The notes below the pieces were generated by a model. It was given only the letters and a program-made list of their open reading frames with translations. It was not told the origin of the DNA and ran no database searches. Position numbers and translations under genes: made by a program. Positions 15,956 to 24,526 of a DNA stretch of 64,000 bases are shown piece by piece. This stretch comes from Nitratireductor thuwali (lineage in GTDB: Bacteria > Pseudomonadota > Alphaproteobacteria > Rhizobiales > Rhizobiaceae): positions 1,240,001 through 1,304,000 of the forward strand of contig NZ_CP030941.1 in NCBI RefSeq assembly GCF_036621415.1. The letters run 5' to 3'. The stretch's first letter is position 1; each line of letters opens with the position of its first letter.

Positions 15956-17082
15956 TCGGCTGCCTCCACGGCGGGAAGCGACGATCTCGCCCGCGCCGTC
16001 CCAAGTCTACGCAGGGTCGCGAGCAATTCGTCGACGCGGTGGGCGCAGGTGTGTCGGGCCTTGACGGTTTGGAGGCCGGATCGGGCAAGTTCCGCCGCCA
16101 ATTGCGGGTCCTTGACGACATCCCGGACATGGGCGGACATCTGGCGGCTGTCAGCCGCCACCAGAAAATCCCGGCCCGGGCGGAACAGAGCCTCGCTGTC
16201 GGTCCAAGGCGCGCAGACCAGGGGCATGCCGCAAGCCAGCGCCTCGAACACGCGGATCGTCGGGATGCCCGGCAGTGCCGATGCATACGGCCGCCTTGGC
16301 ACGTGGACCGCCAGCCGGTGACGGGCGAAAGCACGGGGCGCGTCCGCATTGGCGATCCACCCGCCATAGAAGAGCCCGGCTGCGGAAATCTTTTCGAGCG
16401 CCTCCGGCGGATAGCGCACGCCATGCACCGTGCCGTCGAGCCGGTGCTCGCGGACAGGATCTAGAAGATAGGCCTGCAATTCCTCGGCCCGCTCGTCGTC
16501 TCCCCAATTGCCGATCCATACCACGTCCCGCTCCCGGTCGTATTCGGGCATCGGCCGGAACAGCCTCGTGTCGGCTGCCTCGTGCCATGTGACGACCTGG
16601 CTTCCCCATCCGGCCTTGAGATAGCGCTCCCTCACCGCATCCCCGAAGGCGAGGATGCAATCGTAATCCTCCAGGTTCAGCGCGCCGATCTCAGGCGCCG
16701 CGGACACGGCGCGGTGATGGGTATCGTGGAACAGCAGCGTGAAGCCGCCTCCCCGGCGCCTGATGTCGCCGATGCGCGCGACCAGCCGCGGGTCCGTCCA
16801 TTCATGCACCACGACCACATCGGCATCGGCGAGAACTTCCTCATGCGGAAAATCCGTTCCGTAGGACACGGAGACCAATTCGGGGAAATCGGCCTGGAAG
16901 CGGGCCAGCGGCGTCAGTCCCTGATCCTTGATGAGATTGTCGCGGCTCCACCCGTCGGCCGGCTCCAGGGCGACCGCCTCATGACCGCGCGCCAGAAGCT
17001 CGCGCATCACGCCACGGAGGAAATGGGCATTGCCATGGTTCCAGTCCGAGATCAGCGAGTGGGTGTAGAAGACGAAACGCAT
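15952..17082 (-). CDS. CgeB-like glycosyltransferase
   Basis: 376 residues, opening FVFYTHSLISDWNHGNAHFLRG, a pattern shared with the two downstream paralogues (short strand, SL-I/L-S, then W-N-H/G-G/A). The donor-binding motif is PTIRVFEALACGMPLVCAPW with a following PGRDFLVAAD. Length and layout match the CgeB-like group. It ends in an ATGA overlap with the next gene and begins directly after the stop of the GT4 gene. Cytoplasmic; specificity unknown. Confidence 0.8.
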   Translation of the reverse strand: MRFVFYTHSLISDWNHGNAHFLRGVMRELLARGHEAVALEPADGWSRDNLIKDQGLTPLARFQADFPELVSVSYGTDFPHEEVLADADVVVVHEWTDPRLVARIGDIRRRGGGFTLLFHDTHHRAVSAAPEIGALNLEDYDCILAFGDAVRERYLKAGWGSQVVTWHEAADTRLFRPMPEYDRERDVVWIGNWGDDERAEELQAYLLDPVREHRLDGTVHGVRYPPEALEKISAAGLFYGGWIANADAPRAFARHRLAVHVPRRPYASALPGIPTIRVFEALACGMPLVCAPWTDSEALFRPGRDFLVAADSRQMSAHVRDVVKDPQLAAELARSGLQTVKARHTCAHRVDELLATLRRLGTARARSSLPAVEAAE

Positions 17083-18231
17083 CTAGGCCTCCGCGCTCGA
17101 ATGTTTGGAGAAGACCGGACTGAGGCTTCGGTAGATTTCCACCATCTTTTCCGCCTGCAGATGGGGCGAATAGCGGCGCGAGCTTGCCAGAGCCCGTTCG
17201 CCCAGCTCCGAGCGAAGTCCGGGATCCGATATCAGCCGTGTGAGCGCCTCGTGCAGGGACGACCCGTCCCTGGGATCGAAGAACACCGCCGCATCCTGCC
17301 ACAACTCGCGATAGACCGGGATGTCGGCGAGAGCGAGCGCGGCGCCGGCGCGCGCGCCCTCGAGCGCCGCAAGCCCGAACGGCTCGTAGAGCGACGGCGA
17401 GACGACGATGCCCGCGCACTGCATGAAATCGATGACGCGGCTGTGCGGCAACTCGCCAAGCGTCTCCCCCTCATATCCGGCGGCCTCGCCCGAGGGTCCG
17501 GTCGCCGAACCTGCAAGGACCAGCGGCCAGTCCAGGCGGGCGGCTACCTCGTTGAAGATCCGCCCGTTCTTGCCTTCGTCCCACCAGCGTCCGGCGGCGA
17601 AGGCGAAGGGCTCCTTGTCCCGCCGGTGCAGCACGGAACTGATCCCGTTGTGCACCACCTCCAGGCCCGGCAGAGGACCGTAGCATTTGGTCAGGAGATG
17701 CGCGTGCGCTCCGCTTGGCGCGACGATCGCATCCGCCCTGGAAAAGCCTTCGCGGACGCTCTTTTCCTGCCACGCCCATTCTTCGGGAAGCCCGGTACCG
17801 CGGACGGTTCTCCACCAGCTCGCGACGCAGGAATGTGACACAGCCACCGTCGGGACCCGGACGTCGAGCCGCGCCGCCTGCGAGGGCACGTTGAGGTGGA
17901 CGAGATCGATGTCCTGGTCTTCCACCAGCCCGCCAATGGCGGCCGGGATGCCTTCGAGCGCGGCCGCATCATGCGCCATCCAGTCGAGCGGCTGGTCGAG
18001 CCACAGAAGCGTACCGAGCCCTTCGGCCTCGACCACCTGTTCCCTCGAAGGCGGGGGGCCCAGCCCGGCGAAATATATGGCAATGTCGTGGTGCACCAGA
18101 GCGCGCGCGAGTTCCATCGCATAACGCCAGATACCGCCGACCGCATCCACGGTCATGAGCAGGCGGGGGCGCCGGACGACGTACGGAGCGGTCGACGTGC
18201 CCCGGGCGTCCAGGTTCTGGAGTATCGTCAT
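17083..18231 (-). CDS. GT4-type glycosyltransferase
   Basis: 382-residue GT-B enzyme. The N-terminal acceptor domain holds VDAVGGIWRYAMELARAL (about 30-47), with the Gly-rich loop typical of GT4 retaining transferases; the donor domain has SPSLYEPFGLAALEGARAGAA (about 289-309), whose E-x7-E pair is the GT4 signature, and VVHNGI. It should transfer a sugar from a nucleotide donor with retention. ATG at 18231 overlaps the upstream fusion gene's stop in ATGA; a longer reading to 18549 would overlap that gene heavily and is rejected. Confidence 0.85.
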   Translation of the reverse strand: MTILQNLDARGTSTAPYVVRRPRLLMTVDAVGGIWRYAMELARALVHHDIAIYFAGLGPPPSREQVVEAEGLGTLLWLDQPLDWMAHDAAALEGIPAAIGGLVEDQDIDLVHLNVPSQAARLDVRVPTVAVSHSCVASWWRTVRGTGLPEEWAWQEKSVREGFSRADAIVAPSGAHAHLLTKCYGPLPGLEVVHNGISSVLHRRDKEPFAFAAGRWWDEGKNGRIFNEVAARLDWPLVLAGSATGPSGEAAGYEGETLGELPHSRVIDFMQCAGIVVSPSLYEPFGLAALEGARAGAALALADIPVYRELWQDAAVFFDPRDGSSLHEALTRLISDPGLRSELGERALASSRRYSPHLQAEKMVEIYRSLSPVFSKHSSAEA

Positions 18232-20258
18232 GCAAACAACCTCGTGCTGTCTGGGGCATCGGTGTCCGTGGGTAGACGGTTGGCCTTCAGCCACTGTGCA
18301 AGATCCCGCAGCCCGCTCTTCCAGCCGGTGCTGCCGCGCCAGCCGAGAGTCTTCTCCATGAGCCTGGTGTCGGCCACGAAATAAGGCTGATCGCCGGTGC
18401 GCCACTCGGCCTGCCGAATATCGGCCCTGATGCCGGTGATCCGCGACATTTCGCGGAGGACCATCTTCAGACTGACGGCGTTGGCCGGCCCCCCGCCGAG
18501 GTTGAAGGCCTTGCCGGCCGCCGTGTCGATGCCGTCGAGCACACGGCAATAAGCCTCGACGGCGTCTGCCACGTGGAGAACGTCGCGCACCTGCTTGCCG
18601 TCGCCGAAGATGGTGATGGGCTGGCCGTTCAGGATGTTGAGAAGGAAATGGGCGACCCAGCCCTGGTCCTCGGTTCCGAACTGCCGCGGGCCGTATATGC
18701 AGCTCATCCGGAGCACCGCCGTGGGGATGCCGAAGGATTTGCCGTAGTCCAGCACATACTGGTCGGCGACGCCTTTCGAGCAGCCATAGGGCGTGCAGAA
18801 GTCGAGGGCGGCGCTCTCGCCAATGCCGAACTCGCGTACCTCCTTGGTCGCCGGCGCGTACCGGTCTTCCGACTCGACCAGCTTCACATGGGCAAGATCG
18901 CCATAGACCTTGTTGGTGCTGGCAAAAATAACGGGCGCATGCGTGCCGGAGCTGCGCACCGCCTCCAGCACGTTGAGCGTGCCGCGGGCATTGACCTCGA
19001 AATCGTCGATGGGATCGGCCAGGCTCGTCGTCACCGCCGTCTGCGCGGCAAGGTGGAAAACCGCCTTCGCGTTGTCGAAGGCCGGGCGGATCGCCTGCAG
19101 GTCGCGCACATCGGCGAGGAAGGGATGAACACGCGGCCCGTGCCGCTCCTTGAGCCAGGTGAGATTCTGGTCCACCCCGGCGCGGCCGAGATTGTCGAGG
19201 ATGACCACATCCTCACCGTCCGACAGCAGCCGGTCGGCCAGATTGGAGCCGATGAAGCCGCTGCCGCCGGTGATGACCACGGGGCGGGCGTTGCCGATGA
19301 CGGAGGGGGTGGCGAGCGCGGCCAGCTCGCGCACCCGCGCGACGCCTCCGTCGGTCAGGAAGCGCGCAAGCAGCTTGGGGCTGCCGCTGTGGTCCACCGC
19401 GCCCAGATGATAGTGCCTTACATCGAACCAGAGGCCTTCCTGCACGGCGACGTCGTGCGGCACGTCGCGCCAGCTGTACCAGTAGGTCCGGTCGGCCGGC
19501 ACGTCGAGCGCGGCGACGAAGCGCCGTGCCTGCTCGACCTCGTCGTTGCGCCAGGTGGAATATCCGGTCTCCGTGATCCAAAGCTCGGCCTTGGGATTGT
19601 AGCGGTCGACGATGCGGCGCATTTCGCCCAGATGCAGGTCCCAGCCGCCCCAGTTCGCCTTTTCGCTGTCCCAGGTGCCGGGAAAACCATGGAAGCCGAC
19701 CGCGGAGAAGAGCTCCAGGAGACCGCGCTGGCCCATCAGGTCGAGCCAGTAGGGATCGAATGGCGACGGCCCGCCCATTACCGCATGCCAGCCCCGGTGA
19801 CGGACCCAATAGGCCGCATCGCCCATCATCTCGCAGAAGAGATGGAAATCGACGTCTTCGCGCCAGTCCCAGTCAAGCAGGTTGTTCGGCTCGTTCCAAA
19901 GCTCGACATGGGTAAAGTGCTGGCCGTAGCGGGACAGTATGTGGTCCACGAAATCGGCATAGTCGCGCAGCCGCCTGGGCGCGCCGTTGGTCCGGCCCGT
20001 CCGCGACAGGGAAGGCGGCGTGTAGTGGATGCAGGGAAGCACATCCAGGCGCCGGGCAAGCTTCGGCAAAAGCCAGTTGAACCATTCGGGACCGCCGGGA
20101 GCAAGATATTCGGCCCACGAGATATGCGTGCGCAGCCATGAAGCACCGGAAGCTTCGATTTCCGGGAGAACTGTCTCGGTACGCTCATACTCGCCGGGCC
20201 TGAACCACTCGACGAAACCGTACTGCTGATCCTGATTTTTGCGCCGGCCAGCACTCAT
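18228..20258 (-). CDS. Fusion of a glycoside hydrolase-like domain and an NAD-dependent sugar epimerase
   Basis: 676 residues in two domains. Residues 1-~310 look like a (beta/alpha)8 clan A glycoside hydrolase: VELWNEPNN places the acid/base at E123 and WITETGYS the nucleophile at E230, the two-Glu pattern of GH39/GH5-type enzymes. Residues ~325-676 are an extended SDR: GGSGFIG (331-337), Y491-x3-K495 in YGCSK, resembling CDP-paratose/tyvelose 2-epimerases. No signal peptide, so both work in the cytoplasm. ATGA overlaps on both sides. Such a pairing suggests that one polypeptide both makes a nucleotide sugar and trims or remodels a glycoside; that is inference. Confidence 0.85.
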   Translation of the reverse strand: MSAGRRKNQDQQYGFVEWFRPGEYERTETVLPEIEASGASWLRTHISWAEYLAPGGPEWFNWLLPKLARRLDVLPCIHYTPPSLSRTGRTNGAPRRLRDYADFVDHILSRYGQHFTHVELWNEPNNLLDWDWREDVDFHLFCEMMGDAAYWVRHRGWHAVMGGPSPFDPYWLDLMGQRGLLELFSAVGFHGFPGTWDSEKANWGGWDLHLGEMRRIVDRYNPKAELWITETGYSTWRNDEVEQARRFVAALDVPADRTYWYSWRDVPHDVAVQEGLWFDVRHYHLGAVDHSGSPKLLARFLTDGGVARVRELAALATPSVIGNARPVVITGGSGFIGSNLADRLLSDGEDVVILDNLGRAGVDQNLTWLKERHGPRVHPFLADVRDLQAIRPAFDNAKAVFHLAAQTAVTTSLADPIDDFEVNARGTLNVLEAVRSSGTHAPVIFASTNKVYGDLAHVKLVESEDRYAPATKEVREFGIGESAALDFCTPYGCSKGVADQYVLDYGKSFGIPTAVLRMSCIYGPRQFGTEDQGWVAHFLLNILNGQPITIFGDGKQVRDVLHVADAVEAYCRVLDGIDTAAGKAFNLGGGPANAVSLKMVLREMSRITGIRADIRQAEWRTGDQPYFVADTRLMEKTLGWRGSTGWKSGLRDLAQWLKANRLPTDTDAPDSTRLFA

Positions 20259-21358
20259 GCAACCAGCCCCCGCCTTTCCAGTTGAAGCCGCATTTCCGCC
20301 CCGCGGTCGATAGCCTCGTTGCGGCGAACCCAGTCGACGAACTCGTCGAGCGTGTTCTCCAGCCGGAAACGCGGCTCATAGCCGATGAGTTCGCGCGCTT
20401 TGGAGATATCGGCGAAGCAGTGTCGGATATCGCCGGACCGGGCCGAATTTAGGATCTGCGGCTCTATCTCGGGCGTGCCCATCGCCTCGGCCAGCAGTTC
20501 GGCGACCTGGCGGATCGTATAGGATGAGCCGCTGCCGACATTGAGGACCTGCCCATCGCAATCCGGCTGCTCCAGCGCCAGCCGGAACGCGCGCGCCACA
20601 TCACGGACATGAACGAAGTCGCGCCGCTGGTCGCCATCCTCGAAGATCGTCGGAGCCTGCCCGTTGGCAAGCCGCGAGGCGAAATTGGCGAGCACGCCAG
20701 TATAGGGATTGGACAGGGCCTGTCCGGGCCCGAAAACGTTGAAAAGACGAAGCGCCGCGGCCTGCCGCCGGTAGGCCTGGGCGAAGATCAGCACCGCGCG
20801 TTCCTGCGCATATTTGGTCAGCGCGTAGATCGATGCCAGGTCGACCGGCTTCTCTTCGTCGGTGGGCACGGGGACGAGGGGCAGCCCCTCCGATGTCCGG
20901 GGGTTCCAGTCGCCGGCCTCGCGCCCCCTGCCGGACCGGGGAGCGGCAGGCGTACCGTCTTCAGTCACGTAGCGGCCCTCGCCGTAGACGCTCATCGAGG
21001 AGGCGACCACGATGCGCTCCACCGGCAGGTCGATCATCGTTTCGAGCAGCACCGCAGTGCCAAGGTCGTTGGCTCCCACATATCGGGCGATCTCGTACAT
21101 CGATTGTCCGACGCCGACTTCGGCCGCCAGATGCACGACCTGATCAACGCCCTCCAGCGCTGCACGCAGGGCATCGGCATCGCGTATGTCGGCGAACAGG
21201 AACTCGGCACGGCTGTCGAAGTCCTCCTTGCCCGCGCCATGCACTTGCTCGACAAGGCCGTCGAGCACACGGACGGAATAGCCGTGATCGAGCAGTTCGG
21301 TCGTCAGATGGCGGCCGATAAAGCCGCAACCTCCGGTAATCAGGACGTTCTTGGTCAC
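20255..21358 (-). CDS. NAD-dependent nucleotide-sugar epimerase
   Basis: 367-residue extended SDR: GGCGFIG (9-15) for NAD, VVASSMSVYG (117-126) with the catalytic Ser, and Y178-x3-K182 (YALTK). The RLFNVFGPGQ and RRDFVHVRDVA segments place it with UDP-glucose 4-epimerase/dTDP-rhamnose 4-epimerase-like enzymes; the exact sugar is not clear. First gene of the eight-gene operon; its stop overlaps the next start (ATGA). A GGAAC-N16-AGTT motif lies 32 bases upstream of its ATG. Confidence 0.85.
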   Translation of the reverse strand: MTKNVLITGGCGFIGRHLTTELLDHGYSVRVLDGLVEQVHGAGKEDFDSRAEFLFADIRDADALRAALEGVDQVVHLAAEVGVGQSMYEIARYVGANDLGTAVLLETMIDLPVERIVVASSMSVYGEGRYVTEDGTPAAPRSGRGREAGDWNPRTSEGLPLVPVPTDEEKPVDLASIYALTKYAQERAVLIFAQAYRRQAAALRLFNVFGPGQALSNPYTGVLANFASRLANGQAPTIFEDGDQRRDFVHVRDVARAFRLALEQPDCDGQVLNVGSGSSYTIRQVAELLAEAMGTPEIEPQILNSARSGDIRHCFADISKARELIGYEPRFRLENTLDEFVDWVRRNEAIDRGAEMRLQLERRGLVA

Positions 21359-21389
21359 GATCCCTCCTGAGAAGTTGGCGTTCTCGCAT

Positions 21390-21414
21390 AACTATGAGAG
21401 GATAAGATTGTTCC
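21390..21414 (-). promoter_or_regulatory. EcfG-type promoter candidate for the sugar operon (GGAAC-N16-AGTT)
   Basis: Minus strand: GGAAC at 21414-21410, 16-base spacer, AGTT at 21393-21390. One mismatch in the first -10 base. It is the only promoter-like element before the operon that ends at 11979. Confidence 0.5.
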
Positions 21415-21487
21415 AGCCAAAGATGATGATGCCGCTGATGAAGGAGCGCCGCCGCTGCCCGAGGCATCACGCCTGAGGGCTGGTGTG

Positions 21488-21946
21488 CTACGGATCGGCA
21501 TAGCCCTTTGCCCGCAGTTCCAGCCGGTGCTCACGAGGATCCCGGCCGAACAGCAGGGCACCCTCCCGCCGCGAGTGCGCAGGGACATAATCGATGGTCG
21601 CCCGGCTGGTCTCGATCCGCGCGCCTTCCTGCTCCATCACGCCTTCGACCTCGACGGCCGCAGCTGTCTCGTCGCCGCTGTTGACGACGCGAAAGGTGAC
21701 GCGAAACGAACCGCCCGTCGCTTCGATTTCGGCCGGCACGACCTGGAGTACCGCCCCGCTGCTGGTGGAGGTCAGGCCGCTGAAAAGGACGAAGCCGACG
21801 ACGGCCAGTATGAAAACGGCCGAGACGCCGCCGATGATCCACTCCAGAAGGTGCGGCCGACGCGCCTTCCGGCTTTCCTGTTGCTTGCGGTTGTTGCCTT
21901 GCTGCCGCGAGGAGGTGTTTTTGCTTTTCTGCTGCTTTTGCACCAT
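21488..21946 (-). CDS. TIGR02588-type membrane-anchored protein
   Basis: 152 residues: a Gln/Lys-rich cytoplasmic N-terminus, one membrane helix (about 34-56, LEWIIGGVSAVFILAVVGFVL) and a periplasmic beta-rich domain (FRVTFRVVNSGDETAAAVEVEG) that looks immunoglobulin-like. It matches my memory of the TIGR02588 family, always paired with TIGR02587. It starts 6 bases after the stop of the partner gene, with a GAGG ribosome site in between. Function unknown. Confidence 0.75.
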   Translation of the reverse strand: MVQKQQKSKNTSSRQQGNNRKQQESRKARRPHLLEWIIGGVSAVFILAVVGFVLFSGLTSTSSGAVLQVVPAEIEATGGSFRVTFRVVNSGDETAAAVEVEGVMEQEGARIETSRATIDYVPAHSRREGALLFGRDPREHRLELRAKGYADP

Positions 21947-21952
21947 GGGGCC

Positions 21953-22825
21953 TCAGAGGATCAGTCTTGCCGCGGCCGCGCCGATCGCGGCGGGAAAGCC
22001 CAGAACGATTGCAGCCATCGCGACCTGCATCAATGCCGCGCCGTCCGTTCGTCCGAACGTCCAGAGCACGTAGAGGCTGATCAGAAGGGCAATCGCGTAA
22101 CCTGTCACGGTGAAGCGCAGAAAGGCGCTCCATAAGGGCGTGTCCGCGGGGAGCGAGGGCTCGGTGCCCCTGAATTCCAGCGCATACACGAACATGTGCA
22201 TCAGCACGATCGACAGGACCATGAGCATCAACGCGTGCCATTGCGTCATGTGATAGGAAATCAGCACCATCTCCTCGGTCGGCGCCACGTTCAGGCTGAG
22301 AAACAGCGCCCCCACGGCCATGATGAACAGCTCGCTGGCATAGTTTACCTGCTCCGTCTCCTGGGCAGGTTCCATTTCGCTCCCGCCGAGCTGACTTCGG
22401 CCGAGCACCGCTCCAATGCTTGCCGGCACCGCCTGAAGCGCCACTTTCCCGACGATCTCATCCACCGGCATCCGATAGGTGATGATCCCAAAGGTGGCGA
22501 GCACCACGAGACTGACGAGAATGCCGATACCATAGGCGATGGCCATATCGCGCAGATCGTCATACCAGCTCGACGTGGGCTCGAAGCCGGAGTGGTGGGA
22601 CAGCAGCACCAGCAGCGGCATGTTCATCACGAGAAGCAGCGCGAGGCGGAAACGGTCCATGTAGAAGCCTAGCCACCACATCTCCATCGTCATCAGCATC
22701 GGCAGGCCGAATACCAGGGCGCCGCCGAAGCCACGCCCCAGCCCCAGGAGGATCTTGCGCCGCCCCGCCAGGTCTGCCTGCCTTTCCTGCGATGCCGCAT
22801 CGCGGCTTGCCGTCTCCTGCGTCAT
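21953..22825 (-). CDS. TIGR02587-type integral membrane protein
   Basis: 290 residues with about seven membrane helices; notable segments are GFGGALVFGLPMLMTMEMWW near the N-terminus and NVAPTEEMVLISYHMTQWHAL in the middle, typical of the uncharacterised TIGR02587 family. The ATG at 22825 is chosen over a GTG at 22840 because the CGTT of an exact EcfG-type promoter lies at 22837-22834, placing the transcript start next to this ATG; the mRNA would be leaderless or nearly so. Co-transcribed with the TIGR02588 partner. Confidence 0.8.
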   Translation of the reverse strand: MTQETASRDAASQERQADLAGRRKILLGLGRGFGGALVFGLPMLMTMEMWWLGFYMDRFRLALLLVMNMPLLVLLSHHSGFEPTSSWYDDLRDMAIAYGIGILVSLVVLATFGIITYRMPVDEIVGKVALQAVPASIGAVLGRSQLGGSEMEPAQETEQVNYASELFIMAVGALFLSLNVAPTEEMVLISYHMTQWHALMLMVLSIVLMHMFVYALEFRGTEPSLPADTPLWSAFLRFTVTGYAIALLISLYVLWTFGRTDGAALMQVAMAAIVLGFPAAIGAAAARLIL

Positions 22826-22833
22826 GGCGCGGG

Positions 22834-22859
22834 AACGCACGGTGAATATCTATGGTTCC
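22834..22859 (-). promoter_or_regulatory. EcfG-type promoter, exact consensus (GGAAC-N17-CGTT)
   Basis: Minus strand: GGAAC at 22859-22855, 17-base spacer, CGTT at 22837-22834, ending 8 bases before the ATG at 22825. Divergent from the motif at 22931-22955. Confidence 0.7.
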
Positions 22860-22930
22860 TGTTCCGCGATCCGCAGCGTCCTCGCCGGCCACTCGACTGG
22901 CTCCCGGATGCCGGCCTGCCCGGCAAATCT

Positions 22931-22955
22931 GGAACATCGCGCCCCCCAATTGGTT
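22931..22955 (+). promoter_or_regulatory. EcfG-type promoter (GGAAC-N16-GGTT)
   Basis: GGAAC at 22931-22935, 16-base spacer, GGTT at 22952-22955; 50 bases before the PRC-barrel gene. Confidence 0.65.
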
Positions 22956-23005
22956 TTGTTTCACAGGGCCTCAAACCGCATGAGGCGATGGACCAGGAGG
23001 ATTAC

Positions 23006-23914
23006 ATGACGAAATGCTTCAGGACGGGCTCAATCGCGCTCACCTCGGTGTTCGCGCTCGCGGTGGCCGGCCATGCCCAGGAGACCACCACGGAAACGCA
23101 GACGGCACAGCAGACGGCCGAGTCCTCCCAGTGCATGCAGGAGGTCAGGTCCCTTGCTGAAAGGATAAACGAAGAGGGCTCGTGGCTGGCCGGATATCCT
23201 GGCCCCGCAGGCACCGGCGGATTTGGCACCAGGTACCCCTATGGGACGATGGGCGGCACCGCTACTACGACGACCGGCACGGGAGCGGCGACACCACCTC
23301 CGGGGACGGCAGCGGGGCCCTGGGCGGGCGCGAACTGGAGGCAGAACCCGAATTTCGAGATGGCGACGCTTTTCAGAGCGGCGAACGTCCTTGCCTCCCA
23401 CGGCAACGAAGAAGCCTGCCTGGCCGTGGCGGCGGCGGCCGAGCAGCGCTACGACGAGCTGTCCAGTCAGTTCAGGGAACTTGGCGTCCAGCCCGAAGAA
23501 GTCACCAACTGGCGCGAGGCCGAACTGGCTTCCGCAGTGCCGGTGACGGAAGTCGGCTATCCGCGCAGGATCGATGACGTGATCGGGACCGACGTGCGCA
23601 ATGCACGGGACGAGGACCTTGGCGAGGTCGAAGACGTGGTGCTGAATCCGCAATCCGGCGAAATCGACTATGTCGTCGTGTCGACCGGCGGCTTCTTCGG
23701 CATCGGCGGCCAGGACGTTGCGGTTCCGTGGGAGCATCTGCGGGTGACGCAGAGAATGGCTACCTTCGTTCTGCCGGTCGATGAGTCGGTGATGGAGCAG
23801 GCGCCCCGGATATCCGACGACCAAGCGTCTGCAACGCAGGGCGCGGGCAGCGCCGACCGCCAGAACATCGACACCTTCTGGCAGGACCAGTTGAGCCAGC
23901 AGCCCGCCGACTAG
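23006..23914 (+). CDS. Secreted PRC-barrel domain protein
   Basis: 302 residues. A signal peptide covers about residues 1-24 (cleavage near GHAQ-ETT). A Thr/Gly-rich linker follows (about 65-110), then a helical part with two Cys, and a PRC-barrel near residues 184-245 (IGTDVRNARDEDLGEVEDVVL, GEIDYVVVSTGGF). The PRC-barrel is a small beta-barrel found in ribosome maturation and photosynthetic proteins; periplasmic versions are frequent in Rhizobiales and of unknown role. ATG at 23006 follows AGGAGG. Its GGAAC-type promoter is back to back with that of the TIGR02587 gene. Confidence 0.85.
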   Translation: MTKCFRTGSIALTSVFALAVAGHAQETTTETQTAQQTAESSQCMQEVRSLAERINEEGSWLAGYPGPAGTGGFGTRYPYGTMGGTATTTTGTGAATPPPGTAAGPWAGANWRQNPNFEMATLFRAANVLASHGNEEACLAVAAAAEQRYDELSSQFRELGVQPEEVTNWREAELASAVPVTEVGYPRRIDDVIGTDVRNARDEDLGEVEDVVLNPQSGEIDYVVVSTGGFFGIGGQDVAVPWEHLRVTQRMATFVLPVDESVMEQAPRISDDQASATQGAGSADRQNIDTFWQDQLSQQPAD

Positions 23915-24016
23915 AGGCCTCTCGACAGGTCTCGGCGGCGGTACGGGGAACCTGCGCAAGCGAAAAACCCAGCCGTTCGAAGCGCTGGAGCCGATCCGGC
24001 TCACAAAGCGGAAAAG

Positions 24017-24526
24017 CTACCGCTTCGCCTCGTCGAGCGAGGCAGCGGCGCGCGTGAGATAGGCCTGGACCAGTTTCGGCTCATGCTCGGCCAACCAATC
24101 GGCCATCGCTTCCTCCTCGCGGCAGATTTCCTCGCACATGAGAGCGGTGGTCGGATCGCCGGCCATTTCCGCGGCCGACTTCAGGATCCGGTAGGAACAG
24201 ATCTCCATTTGCTCAAACACATAGCTGCCGAGCAGCCCCTTGACCACCTCGTCGCCGGCAACAACGCCGCCCAGACTTTGCAGGAGGGCGGCCGTTTGAC
24301 CGACAACGTCCTTCACGGCGGAAGGAGATGTGCCGCGCGCCTCAAGACATTTCTCCAGCCTTGCGCGCTGCGATTTCGTCTCGTCGATATGCTGCTCCAT
24401 ACGGGCCCTGAGCTCGGGGTAGTGCTCGAGCCTGTCCACCTGCCTGTTCAGCATCAAAATCGCCTGCTGTTCCATGGCATGCGCATCACGCAGCCACTGG
24501 TTCAGCACCTCGTTCATCTTGGTCAT
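24017..24526 (-). CDS. DUF892 ferritin-like protein (YciE/YciF type)
   Basis: 169-residue all-helical protein. Acidic/His residues spaced along the helices (DAHAMEQQAI, QHIDETKSQ, YVFEQMEICSYR, EEICREEEAMADWL) fit the diiron-type four-helix bundle of DUF892. Members are stress-induced in enterobacteria and alphaproteobacteria; a metal site or oxidase activity has not been shown for this one. A GGGAGAGCAGG ribosome site precedes the ATG, and a GGAAC-N17-GGTT motif lies about 100 bases upstream. Confidence 0.85.
   Translation of the reverse strand: MTKMNEVLNQWLRDAHAMEQQAILMLNRQVDRLEHYPELRARMEQHIDETKSQRARLEKCLEARGTSPSAVKDVVGQTAALLQSLGGVVAGDEVVKGLLGSYVFEQMEICSYRILKSAAEMAGDPTTALMCEEICREEEAMADWLAEHEPKLVQAYLTRAAASLDEAKR

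Noticed and set aside
18573..20141. 522-codon plus-strand open frame
   Set aside because: It is antisense to the hydrolase-epimerase fusion, whose catalytic motifs are intact; no domain is visible in the shadow.
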